Origin: CAZFLM01 sp964519955
GTDB lineage: Bacteria; Armatimonadota; Chthonomonadetes; Chthonomonadales; CAJBBX01
DNA: 34,033 bases
Direction: 5' to 3'
NCBI GenBank assembly: GCA_964519955.1
Contig: CAZFLM010000070.1
Location: forward strand, 1-34,033
Each line of letters starts with the position of its first letter. The stretch's first letter is position 1. Positions 23,287 to 31,853 of the stretch are shown here, piece after piece. A model generated the notes under the pieces. It was given only the letters and a program-made list of their open reading frames with translations. It was not told the DNA's origin and ran no database searches. The position numbers and the translations under genes were made by a program.

Positions 23287-26186
23287 TCACGATTCGCGCT
23301 TCTCCTTCGCCTTCCGCAGCCGCCGTGCACGTGAGGCCAGGTCGTCGCCGGCCTTGACGGGCTCGGGCGGTGGCTCGCCCGCGTCACGCGCTCGATCACT
23401 CTCGCGCCTCGGCTCGGGCGGTGGCTCGCCCGCGNNNNNNNNNNNNNNNNNNNNNNNNNNNNNNNNNNNNNNNNNNNNNNNNNNNNNNNNNNNNNNNNNN
23501 NNNNNNNNNNNNNNNNNNNNNNNNNNNNNNNNNNCCTCGGCTCGGGCGGTGGCTCGCCCGCGGCACGCGCTCGATCACCGTCGCGCCTCGGATCGGGTTG
23601 TGCCTCGCCCACGGGCTGGGGGGTCTCCGCCTTCCCCGCCATGCGCTTGCGCAGCTCCGTGTCGAATGCCGAGCGGCGGACGGTGCGGCGCTCGACGTCG
23701 GCTTGCTGCAGCGTGGACGGGTCCTCGCGCACGGGTACCTCCAGGGGCACGTTCGGCTCGATGGCGTGGAACACCTTCGGCTCGCGCATGCGTTCGAGGC
23801 GGCGGCGCAGCGAGATCTCCAGGCGCGTGCGAGATGCCTCAGTGTCGTCGCTGAGCGAGACCGTGTCTGGCTCGTTCAGCCGCGCGCCATCGCCGAGGAG
23901 GCCCTCAAGGATCATCGTGGCCGCGCGCTTGCTGGGGATGCTGCCCTCGCCGCGCTCCACGTTCCATGTCGTGAACTGGCGCAGCGGCTTGCCGGTGCAG
24001 CAGGGGCAGCCGTCCGTGCAGGGGCAGTTGCGGATCGTCTCCAGGACGGCGGGCAGGATCTCGTGCAGTCGCTCGTAGGCCGCCTCGGTGAAGCCCAGGC
24101 CGTGCGGGTAGCGCTCGTAGACGAAGAGCGCGTTCCATGGCGAGTTGGCGCTGCCCACCGAGTGCGAGAAGTCGGCCGTGTCGCAGGTGATGAAGAGCGG
24201 CAGCGCCATGCGCGTGGCATAGCCGATGCCGCGCAGGCCGCGGTGTGGGTCCAGGCCGGCCTTGCGCACCTCCACCATCAGCCCCTCGGGCGGCACGACC
24301 CAGAACGCCATCGACTCCAGCACCAGGTTCGGCAGATCGAGGTCGTGGGCTTCGATCGCGTCCAGCGTGTAGAAGCGGATCTTCTCGTAGGCGAAGTTGC
24401 GGAAGTAGGCCGTCACCTCGCCCCAGTAGGCGGTACCGGTCCCGAATGGCTTCTCGCGGAGGCGGGCGTCGATGTGGTGCACGTCCGTCCCGCCCATCGG
24501 CTGCGTGTAGTAGTCCGTGTCCTCCCGCTTCACGACGGCGATGCGCTCCTCCATGTCGAGACTCAGCACGCGGAACGTGTCGCCGAGGTGCATGTAGATC
24601 GCGTCGCGATGCAGGATCGGCTCCGCGTCGAACTCGTTGACCTCGCCGAGGATCAGGCCCGTGTCGGCGTCCTTGATCACCACGGTGGCGTCGGCGTACT
24701 CGCGCAGGCAGACCTCGTGCTGCGGGATCTCCTTCGCCGCGTGGTACCAGGCGCCGCTCAGGTGGCGGACCTTCTCGTTGCCCTCCAGCACGCTCAGCGC
24801 GAGGTCGGCGTGCGGCCCGAAGAGGCGCAGCTCGGCGTCGCGCAGGGGCAGCTCGTGCGTCGCGCAGCGCAGGTGGCCGATGACCACGTACGGGTTGTCC
24901 GCGTCGATCACCGCGCGCTCGATGGGGCGGCCCAGCACGTACTCCGGGTGGTTCATGATGTACTGGTTCGCGGGCGTGTCCAGCCCCACCAGCACCACGA
25001 GCGACTCGCGATCACGGCGGCCCGCGCGGCCCGACTGCTGGAAGAAGGACGCCAGCGTGCCCGGATAGCCGACGAGCACCGCCGCGTCGAGGCCGCCCAC
25101 GTCGATGCCCAGCTCCAGCGCCGGGGTTGTGCTGACGCCCACCAGCTCTCCCGAGAAGAGGCGGCGCTCGATGTCGCGGCGTTCCTCGGCCAGGTACCCG
25201 CCGCGGTACGGCACGACCTTGCGAGCCAGGTGCGGCGCGATCTGGCTCAGCTTCTCGGTCGCGTACCGGTGGATCAGCTCGGCGGTCATCTTCGCCTTGG
25301 AGAAGGTGATGGTCGGTGCGCCGGCCGCCACGAGCTGCGCCATGATCTCGTGCGCCTCGACATTGGCGCTGCGCCGCGACCGCCAGACGGTGCCGCGGAC
25401 CACCGGCGGGTTCCAGAACACGTAGGTTCGCAGGCCGCGCGGGCCGGCATCGTCCGCGATCACGTCCATCGGGCGGCCGGTGACTTCGCGCGCCAACTCG
25501 TCCGGGTTGCCGACCGTCGCGGAACATGCGACGATCTGCGGGCGAGCGCCGTAGTGGCCACATACCCGGTCGAACCGGCGCATCAGATTGCGGAAGTTGG
25601 ACCCGAAGATGCCGTTGTAGACGTGCAGCTCGTCGAGTACCAGGAAGCGCAGGTTCGTCAGGAAGGCCGCCCACCGCGTGTGATGCGGCATCAGCGAAGC
25701 GTGCAGCATGTCCGGGTTGGTGAAGAGCACGGCGCCGTCGTCGCGCAGCTTGCGGCGCAGGTTGGCGGGCGTGTCGCCATCGTAGACGCCCGCCACGATG
25801 CGCGTCAGTCCGGCAGCCTCGAGCCCCTCCTGGAAGCGGTTGAACTGGTCCTGGCAGAGCGCCTTGGTTGGGAAGACCAGGCAGGCGCGCATCGCCGGAT
25901 CGGCAGCCAGGCGCTCGACGATCGGAACGAGGTAGCCGAGCGACTTGCCAGACGCCGCCCCCGTCGCCAGCAGCACGTCTCGGCCGGCACGCACACGCTC
26001 GATGGCGTCGGCCTGGTGCTCGTAGAGACCCTCGATGCCGCGCCGGTGCAGCATGCGCCGCGAGGCGTCCGGCAGCTCGATCTCGCGGTAGCGTGCTTGC
26101 CGCGCCGGGATGCGGGCGACGTGCGCAATCTGCCCGGCATAGGCCGGATCGTGGCGCAGGTCTTCCAGGAACGCGGCGAAGTCCAT
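23287..26186 (-). CDS. MrfA-like DEAD-box helicase with DUF1998 domain and repeat tail (copy 2)
   Basis: This helicase is about 35% longer than copy 1 outside the gap. Motifs: TGAASGKS (motif I, about 76-83), DELH (motif II), CSATVGNP (motif III), LELGIDVGGLDAAVLVGYPG and QSGRAGRRDRES (motif VI), then DUF1998 cysteines CPCTDGCPCC. After it comes a charged tail with a 17-residue repeat, PRRDGDRARAAGEPPPE, that runs into the 100-N gap. Beyond the gap the repeat resumes in another frame (AGEPPPEPRRESDRARD) and ends KAKEKRES with TGA at 23289-23287. That is the likely true stop: the N-run is a placeholder that breaks the frame, and carrying the frame through it to 23163 reads into the REP hairpins. 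Starts at ATG 26186, same strand as copy 1. Confidence 0.85.
23361..23641 (-). repeat. 51-bp tandem repeat encoding 17-residue units
   Basis: The motif GCTCGGGCGG starts at 23361, 23412 and 23540 (GATCGGGTTG in the degenerate copy at 23591). The period is 51 bp on each side of the gap, equal to 17 codons. On the minus strand it encodes a Pro/Arg/Glu/Asp-rich unit at the C-terminus of the helicase. The repeat explains why assembly failed here. Confidence 0.88.
23435..23534. other. Assembly gap (100 N)
   Basis: Exactly 100 Ns, a typical unknown-size placeholder, lie inside the 51-bp repeat. A true length of 23 + 51k bases would keep the repeat in phase and would also restore the helicase reading frame. 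Confidence 0.97.
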
Positions 26187-26244
26187 TGGGTGGCACCCGA
26201 CAGGCAGGAGCGCCCATTCGGGCTACTCCCTCGTGATCAGCCGC

Positions 26245-26661
26245 TCAGGCGGGCGGCGTCTCGTCGGCCGCGGGGTCCCTCGGGCGCGAGTCGGTGGCGG
26301 TGGCAAACTGGTCGGTGGTGAGCAGCACGAGCGTGCACGCTTCCAGCACGACCTTGCCGCCGGCGCGCAGGCGTTCCTCCAGATCGGGGTTCTCGGCGCC
26401 CGGGTTGAAGATGAAGCGCCGAGCGCCGCTGCTCAGCATCTCCTCCGCGATGGGCTCCTGGTTGCGGGCGGACAGGTAGATCGAGACGGTGTCTATCGGG
26501 TCGGCGATGGCGTTCAGCGACGGCCAGACCGGCAGCCCGTCCACCTCGGCGATGGACGGATGCACGGGATAGGGCGTGTGCCCCTTCTCTCGCAGCATGC
26601 GTACCGCGCGGAAGCTGTAGCGGTCCGGTTTGTTGCTGGCGCCGATCACGGCTACGTTCAT
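26245..26661 (-). CDS. CoA-binding (YccU-like) Rossmann protein
   Basis: The 138-residue protein matches the CoA_binding_2/YccU family: MNVAVIGASNKPDRYS nucleotide loop at the N-terminus, HTPYPVHPSIAEVDGLPVWPSL in the middle and GARRFIFNPGAENPDLEERL later. These small single-domain proteins bind CoA or nucleotides through a Rossmann fold; their cellular role is poorly known. It lies 58 nt upstream of helicase copy 2 and 97 nt after the MrfB-like gene, all on the minus strand, so it is probably co-transcribed with them. An AAAGG lies 13 nt before ATG 26661, further than usual. Confidence 0.9.
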   Translation of the reverse strand: MNVAVIGASNKPDRYSFRAVRMLREKGHTPYPVHPSIAEVDGLPVWPSLNAIADPIDTVSIYLSARNQEPIAEEMLSSGARRFIFNPGAENPDLEERLRAGGKVVLEACTLVLLTTDQFATATDSRPRDPAADETPPA

Positions 26662-26758
26662 CTTGTGTTCCAGCCTTTCGTGAACGACGTGAGGCTCGCG
26701 CCCCCGTCTGGCGCAGGGCTCTGCGTTTGTGCGACGGCACTCACGCGACGCTTCGGTC

Positions 26759-27721
26759 TCAGGGGATGCGAAGCACGCGTGCCGTAAGGTCCGCCAGCGT
26801 CAGCAGGTCGAGCGCGTTGTGCTGCAGGATGCGGCCGACATCTGCCGCGTTGCGCGTGCGCAGGTAGGCGTAGTAGGCGTCGGGCACTTCAGAGCCGGGC
26901 AGGTCGTCCTCGCGGTCGCGGCCGCAGATGTGGCGCTCCAGCGTCTGCAGCCGGCAGTTCGGCAGGTCGCCGCGCCATCGCTTGCGGCAGTCGCGCAGCA
27001 GGTCGAGGTGCTCCAGGTCGATGCGGCAGCGGACACCCGTGTAGGCAGCGCGCGAGAGCACGTAGGGCACGTCGAAGCTGCGGCCGTTGAAGGTGACGAG
27101 CAGCCGCTTGTCGCGGACGGCGTCGGCGAAGAGGGCGATCGTCGCGGCCTCCTCGTTCAGGTCGCGCGCGAAGTACTGGTCGACGACCAGGCCGTCGTTC
27201 TCCCACACCATCAGGCCGACGAGGAACAGCGGCGAGTTGCTCAGGCCGGTGGTCTCCAGGTCGAGGAACGCGATGTCCTCGACGCCGATCGGGCCGGCCT
27301 CCGCCACCTTGCGCGGCTCGGGGCACCAGTGCTCCGGCGTGATGTCGCCAAGGGCCGCCCGCAGGTTCAGGGCGACGCGCTTGCCGTCGATGTCGATGTC
27401 CTGGCCCCAGGCGCGGACGAGGTAGGCCGGGCCCCACTCACCGTGGACGATCTCCTCGCCGGGCGCCGCCTCTTCGAGGGGGATGTGCCGGCCAATGGGC
27501 TCGACGTATCGAGACGGAGCGGGCGGCTTGGACGCGGGCGTGTCACGCGCATAGACGACCGGGCGCTGCGGCGCCGGCGGGCGCGCGGGAGCCGCCTTCT
27601 CGCGTTGCGCCTTGAGCCTGCGGCGGATCTCCTCGATGTCGGCGGACTGCGGCGGGTTGTTGTGGAGCGGCCCGCGGTTCAGCGCCGCCAGTCGCTTCAG
27701 TCGTTCCTCGGGGGTATCCAT
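26759..27721 (-). CDS. mrfB: MrfB-like DEDD exonuclease
   Basis: The 320-residue protein has an RNase H-like exonuclease domain in its second half: FLDLETTGLS supplies the first Asp and Glu, FNGRSFDVPYVL the next Asp, and QHNALDLLTLADL the last Asp with the flanking His. The segment HLDLLRDCRKRWRGDLPNCR and the following ICGR-ED-LPGSEVPDAYY match B. subtilis YprB/MrfB, the metal-dependent exonuclease that acts with MrfA in mitomycin repair. The Pro-rich first 100 residues are probably disordered. MrfB normally carries a TPR-like C-terminus; this one ends right after the nuclease domain. GAGGACA precedes ATG 27721. A weak promoter (GGGACA-N18-TCTAAT, 27804-27775) lies upstream. Confidence 0.88.
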   Translation of the reverse strand: MDTPEERLKRLAALNRGPLHNNPPQSADIEEIRRRLKAQREKAAPARPPAPQRPVVYARDTPASKPPAPSRYVEPIGRHIPLEEAAPGEEIVHGEWGPAYLVRAWGQDIDIDGKRVALNLRAALGDITPEHWCPEPRKVAEAGPIGVEDIAFLDLETTGLSNSPLFLVGLMVWENDGLVVDQYFARDLNEEAATIALFADAVRDKRLLVTFNGRSFDVPYVLSRAAYTGVRCRIDLEHLDLLRDCRKRWRGDLPNCRLQTLERHICGRDREDDLPGSEVPDAYYAYLRTRNAADVGRILQHNALDLLTLADLTARVLRIP

Positions 27722-27895
27722 GGCTGTCCTCGTGGGCCATCGCGTCGACTGTCCAGCACGCGAGTGCCACACAGATTAGACGTATGTTGGCCATATTGTG
27801 TCCCACATCCTTCAACCCGCTGCGTCCGCGTGTCACAATCGCGGCGTGAAACTCCCACTACTCGCAATGCGTGTCGTCGATCGGAGACAGCGGGA
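27722..27895. other. Divergent intergenic region between mrfB and glycosyltransferase
   Basis: On the minus strand, GGGACA (27799-27804), an 18-nt spacer and TCTAAT (27775-27780) could drive mrfB and the genes behind it. On the plus strand, TTCAAC (27811-27816), 17 nt and CACAAT (27834-27839) is a weak candidate for the glycosyltransferase. I saw no SOS/LexA-type box (CTGT-N8-ACAG or GAAC-N4-GTTC). Confidence 0.35.
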
Positions 27896-28855
27896 ATGCG
27901 TACGACGATCGTGATACCGGCCTACAACACGGGCGAGTACCTTCGGCAGACCGTAGCGGGCGTAACGAGGCAATCGGACCCGAACTGGGCCCTGAAGCTA
28001 GTGGATGACGGCTCCACGGACGACACGCTGGCACGAGCCACTGAGTTGGCCGCCGGAGACGCGCGCATCGAGGTGCTGCACAAGGCAAACGGGGGCATGG
28101 CGGAAGCGCGGAACTACGGGGTGGCCCATGCCGACCCGGAGTCGGACGCGGTGCTCCTGCTCGACCACGATGATCTGCTCGACCCCAATGCACTGGCCGT
28201 CCTGCGCCATGCCCTTCAATCGGTTCCCGATGCGCCCGCGGTCCACGGCTTGGCTGGCTACATCGATTCCGCGGGGTCGGACATCGCGCGGCCCATGCTA
28301 GACGAGGTGCAGATGGAGCGCTTCACCGTGGAGCGTGGCCGGCTGCATCCTCGCGGCACTGCCGAGCCTGCCACGTTCGAGATGCTGGCGTACCGCAACT
28401 GCATCGTCACGATGGGGCAGGTGCTCATCCGGACGGACGCCCTCTCCGCGGCGGGGCCCTTCGACCCGAATGCCGTGCCCTCCGACGACTACGATATGTA
28501 CCTCCGGTTGTCCAAGATGGCTCCGATCCCTCGGGTGTCAAGGCGTGTGGTGCTCTGGCGCGATCATGCGAGCAACACGTCAGGCAATCGAGACGCGCTG
28601 GCGATGTCCGAGGACCGCGTCCGCCGAAAGGCGTTCGGGGCCTTCGCACTCGGTACGAGCGAGCGGCGGACTATCGAGGCCGCCTGGAAGGCTGCGAGCC
28701 GCACAACCGCGCGCCGGCGCCTGGGTTGGGCATCGGACGCCGCGCGCTCCGGCGCGCCGCTCATCGCCGCCCGAGAGCTGGCTCGAGCCGCGCGCGACTA
28801 CCATCGGTCCTACACGACGAGGTGGATGTCGCGCGACGATCAGCCCTGGCCCTAG
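27896..28855 (+). CDS. Family 2 glycosyltransferase
   Basis: The 319-residue protein has a GT-A fold of family GT2: TIVIPAYNTGEYLRQTV at the N-terminus, VDDGSTDDT (36-44), NGGMAEARNYG, and the metal-binding DHDD (90-93). The acidic PSDDYDMYLRLSKMAP corresponds to the family's E/D-D-x-D catalytic region. It lacks membrane helices, so it is probably a cytosolic enzyme adding sugars to a surface polysaccharide or glycolipid. GGAGA lies 9 nt before ATG 27896. It stands alone between a divergent repair gene and a convergent cyclase; donor and acceptor are unknown. Confidence 0.93.
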   Translation: MRTTIVIPAYNTGEYLRQTVAGVTRQSDPNWALKLVDDGSTDDTLARATELAAGDARIEVLHKANGGMAEARNYGVAHADPESDAVLLLDHDDLLDPNALAVLRHALQSVPDAPAVHGLAGYIDSAGSDIARPMLDEVQMERFTVERGRLHPRGTAEPATFEMLAYRNCIVTMGQVLIRTDALSAAGPFDPNAVPSDDYDMYLRLSKMAPIPRVSRRVVLWRDHASNTSGNRDALAMSEDRVRRKAFGAFALGTSERRTIEAAWKAASRTTARRRLGWASDAARSGAPLIAARELARAARDYHRSYTTRWMSRDDQPWP

Positions 28856-28858
28856 CCT

Positions 28859-28874
28859 GACCTACTCATAGGTC
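28859..28874. terminator. Hairpin between convergent glycosyltransferase and cyclase
   Basis: GACCTA (28859-28864), loop CTCA and TAGGTC (28869-28874) form a perfect stem 4 nt after the glycosyltransferase stop. A second small palindrome, TGCAC-TC-GTGCA (28908-28919), lies nearer the cyclase stop. Neither has a T-tract. Confidence 0.4.
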
Positions 28875-28928
28875 GCACCGGACGGGCACGGAGGCCCATC
28901 CCACCACTGCACTCGTGCATGATCCAGG

Positions 28929-30602
28929 CTAGCGCCCTGCCTGGCTTGAGCTGGAGGCGTTCGCCTGCCCTCGCGGCTGGAACCGGCCGCCGCCCGGGCC
29001 GAGCGGGCCGTCACCGCCCATCCCTCCGCCCATCCCGCCACCTTCGAAGGGCGGGCCACCGCCGCCGGGGCCGCCCGTCGGGGGCTCGATCTGGATCCCG
29101 AGCTTGTCCGCGAGCGGAACGTAGGGGCCGAGCGCTCTCGACGAGTTGCCTCCCGTTCGGAGCCCTTGCCTGAAGACGTCCCGTGCCTCGCTCGTCTGCT
29201 TCCTCTCGTACAGCGTGTTCGCCCAGGCGAAGAACGTCAGCGGATCAGGCTCGGCCTGGACGGCCTGGCGGTACATCTGGCTGACATCCTTGAGCGGCTT
29301 GCCGTCGCGATCGGCCAGCATCGCGGAGCTGAGCAGGGCGAGCGCGCGCACGTACCCGCCTCTCTTGCCGGTGAGCGAGAGCGCCTTCGTCACCAGCGGC
29401 CGCGCCTTGTCCTTCTGACCAATCTCCAGCAGGACGATCGCCTTCATCGCGTTCGCGGCCGGATGGTTCGGGTTCTCGCGCAGGCGTGCGTCGGCCCTGG
29501 CGAGTGCCCGCTCGGTTTCGCGCTGCCGCATGTCCTGATAGCCGAAGCCCATCTGCCCCTGGTCCGGCGGCTCGGGCGGCATGCCCATCTCCGCCATCTG
29601 GCGTCGAGCGCGGCTGGCGCCGACGAGTTGTTCGCCGGACGGCGCCACCGTGATGGTGCCGGCCTCGATCCGCGTTTGGTCTCCTGGTGACACCACCACG
29701 GGGAGCGAGCCGCTGCGCACGTTGCTGGGCACGATGGCGACCACTTCCTCATCGGCCCACTTGATCGTGCGGGCCCGGGCGCCTCCCAGGAACACGGTGC
29801 CGCTGGTCCCGAGGCGTTCCCCGCCGATGGTGATCTTGTCGCCGGCCGCGTAAGTGCCGCCCACGACCGCGAAGGGCTTCGCGTTGCTGGCTGTGCCGGG
29901 CTGAGACGATGCGCCTCCCGACTGCGGCCCCTGTGCGCCGCCAGCACCGTTCGGTGGCGGACCGGGCGGAGGCCCGCCGGGGCCGAGGCGCGGAATGATG
30001 AACAGCGCCGCCGCCACCACGCCGACCGTCGTCAGAATGGGACGGAGGCTCAGCCAGCGCGGGAAGCGCTTCGCCGGCATGAGCTGGCCGGAGGTCGTCA
30101 CCTCGAACACCTCGACCGGCTCCGGCATCGGCTTGCCCGTGGTGACACGGACGGGTTCGCACCGGAGCTTCAGGATAGGACGGATCTGGACAAAGACCTC
30201 GCGCGTGATGCACACCGAGCCCGGCGACGCGGCTTCCTGCACGCGCTGCGCGATGTTCACCCCGTTGCCGTAGAGGTCGTCATCCTCCTCGACCACGTCG
30301 CCGACGTGGACGCCCACGCGCACCTTCAGGTCGGCTCCGTCCATCTCCGAGTTCAGCCCGTGGATGTCGTCCTGGATCTGCAGCGCGCAGGAGACGGCCT
30401 CGACCGCGCTGGCGAACTCCACCATGACCGCATCGCCGATCGTCTTGACGAGATGCCCGTTGTGGGTCGCCACGCAGCCCTTCACGAGCGTCTCGACGCG
30501 CCTGCGCCGGTCGAGGCCCGAGACCTCGTCCTCGCTGAGCTGCTTGGTGTATCCGGCGATGTCGGCGAACAGGATCGCTGCCAGTTTGCGTTTGGTTGTC
30601 AT
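28929..30602 (-). CDS. Class III adenylate cyclase with IPT/TIG and TPR regions
   Basis: The 557-residue protein begins with a complete class III cyclase domain (about 5-175). Metal-binding Asp14 (FADIAGYT) and Asp57 (IGDAVM), adenine-selecting Lys53 and Asp109, and transition-state Asn116 and Arg120 (VNIAQR) are all present, so it should make cAMP. One membrane helix (about 186-203) follows, then a Gly/Pro-rich linker, an IPT/TIG-like beta domain (about 243-320, GERLGTSGTVFLGGARA), TPR-like helices (about 365-500) and a Gly-rich tail. With one helix the cyclase is cytosolic and the IPT and TPR parts are periplasmic, suggesting a one-piece sensor that signals external state through cAMP. ATG 30602 has GGAGA about 5 nt upstream, and TATAAC (30636-30631) may be its -10. 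Confidence 0.9.
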   Translation of the reverse strand: MTTKRKLAAILFADIAGYTKQLSEDEVSGLDRRRRVETLVKGCVATHNGHLVKTIGDAVMVEFASAVEAVSCALQIQDDIHGLNSEMDGADLKVRVGVHVGDVVEEDDDLYGNGVNIAQRVQEAASPGSVCITREVFVQIRPILKLRCEPVRVTTGKPMPEPVEVFEVTTSGQLMPAKRFPRWLSLRPILTTVGVVAAALFIIPRLGPGGPPPGPPPNGAGGAQGPQSGGASSQPGTASNAKPFAVVGGTYAAGDKITIGGERLGTSGTVFLGGARARTIKWADEEVVAIVPSNVRSGSLPVVVSPGDQTRIEAGTITVAPSGEQLVGASRARRQMAEMGMPPEPPDQGQMGFGYQDMRQRETERALARADARLRENPNHPAANAMKAIVLLEIGQKDKARPLVTKALSLTGKRGGYVRALALLSSAMLADRDGKPLKDVSQMYRQAVQAEPDPLTFFAWANTLYERKQTSEARDVFRQGLRTGGNSSRALGPYVPLADKLGIQIEPPTGGPGGGGPPFEGGGMGGGMGGDGPLGPGGGRFQPRGQANASSSSQAGR

Positions 30603-31043
30603 GGGTCTCCGTCCCCGGTTGCGCTACCCCGTTATACGCCCCGTAGATGAAACTATCATGATGCATAGACGCCGCAACTGGCGTTTGGGCTCAACCGATG
30701 CCGTAGATTGTCGGTTCCGCGACGCCGCACGGACATGCAACCGCAGATGGACGCAGATGAACGCGGGTGCTTCACGCGGGCGGTTCCCACGAGACTGGGA
30801 CGCCGGCGAATGTATTCGCGCCAGGGAACGGCACAAAGTCCGCCGTCGCGGACCCAAACGACCACGGCACCGTAGGCGTCGTCTCCCGCACGCCCAGCGG
30901 GCCGCGCCCAGTGCCACCACTCGGCATGGCCGCCGCGTTGACCGTCGGCGGCGAAACGGGTACCATCCGGGACGCCGACATGGCCGCACGCTGCCAACGC
31001 GACCGGCCGCCGGCGACACCATTCCGACAGGCCACCCTCATCC
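30603..31043. other. 441-nt gene-free region with degenerate GCAGATG repeat
   Basis: This gap between divergent cyclase and pyrK has no convincing gene: the open frames here have atypical composition and no SD. At 30739-30767 is a short direct repeat, CCGCAGATGG-ACGCAGATGA-ACGCGGG, of a type scattered in many environmental genomes. AT-richer sequence at 30630-30660 is probably the cyclase promoter zone. No SD or promoter for pyrK was clear. Confidence 0.5.
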
Positions 31044-31853
31044 ATGATCCACCAGCTCGACGCACCGATCCTGGCCCACCGCCAGATCGCCGAGAACGAG
31101 TACGAGATGGTCCTGCACGCGCCACCGATCGCGGCCGATGCGCGGGCGGGCCAGTTCCTGCAGGTGCTCTACGGCCGCTCGATGAGCCCCTTCACGCGCC
31201 GCCCGTTCAGCGTGTTCAGCACGGACCCGGAGACCGGCGCGGTGACGATGGTCTACCTCGCACGCGGCGGCTTCACGCAGGGCATGGCTGCGCTGCGGGT
31301 GGGCGATACGCTCTCGGTTGTCGGGCCGCTCGGTAACCGCTTTGTGCCAAGCGAGGTCCCAGGGGTTCGCCACATCATGGTCGCGGGCGGGGTCGGCGCG
31401 CCGCCGATGCACCTGCTCGCAACCGAGATGGTCCGCGAAGGCCGGGCGCCGAAGGACCTCATCGTCATCAACGGGGCCCGGTCGCGCGCGCTGCTGGTCG
31501 CGGAGCGGGAGTTCGGCGAGTTGGGCGTCGACCTGCGGCTCGTGACGGAGGACGGCTCGGCGGGGCAGAAGGGCCTCGTGACCGATCCGTTGCGCGAGGC
31601 GCTCGACGACGGCGGCCCGGCGCAGGTGTATGCGTGCGGCCCCACGCCGATGCTGCGCGCGGTGGCGGGCGTCTGTGCGGAGCGCGGCGTGCCCTGCCTG
31701 GTGTCGCTGGAGACGATGATGCCGTGCGGGCTGGGCGTGTGCATGGGCTGCGCGGTGAAGCTGAAGGACGCGACGAAGCCGGAGGGCTACCAGGTGGTGC
31801 GCGGGTGCCACGAGGGGCCGGTCTTTCGAGGGGAGGACGTGCTGTGGGACTGA
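31044..31853 (+). CDS. pyrK: Dihydroorotate dehydrogenase electron transfer subunit
   Basis: The 269-residue iron-sulfur flavoprotein has the FAD motif RRPFSVF (52-58), the NAD-binding loop AGGVGAPP (114-121), and four cysteines for a [2Fe-2S] cluster at 228, 233, 236 and 255 (CGLGVCMGC, then GC). It passes electrons from dihydroorotate oxidation in PyrD to NAD+. It is encoded immediately before pyrD with a 10-nt overlap, the usual order for class 1B enzymes. No SD is evident before ATG 31044, so a short leader is possible. Confidence 0.95.
   Translation: MIHQLDAPILAHRQIAENEYEMVLHAPPIAADARAGQFLQVLYGRSMSPFTRRPFSVFSTDPETGAVTMVYLARGGFTQGMAALRVGDTLSVVGPLGNRFVPSEVPGVRHIMVAGGVGAPPMHLLATEMVREGRAPKDLIVINGARSRALLVAEREFGELGVDLRLVTEDGSAGQKGLVTDPLREALDDGGPAQVYACGPTPMLRAVAGVCAERGVPCLVSLETMMPCGLGVCMGCAVKLKDATKPEGYQVVRGCHEGPVFRGEDVLWD

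Noticed and set aside
23370..26321. 983-codon plus-strand frame opposite helicase copy 2
   Set aside because: Antisense shadow that also runs through the N gap; the minus strand carries clear helicase motifs.
28002..28250. Minus-strand frames opposite the glycosyltransferase
   Set aside because: Shadow frames of a gene with clear GT2 motifs.
30767..31336. Open frame upstream of and overlapping pyrK
   Set aside because: It starts in repeat DNA, has no SD or domain, and overlaps pyrK in another frame.
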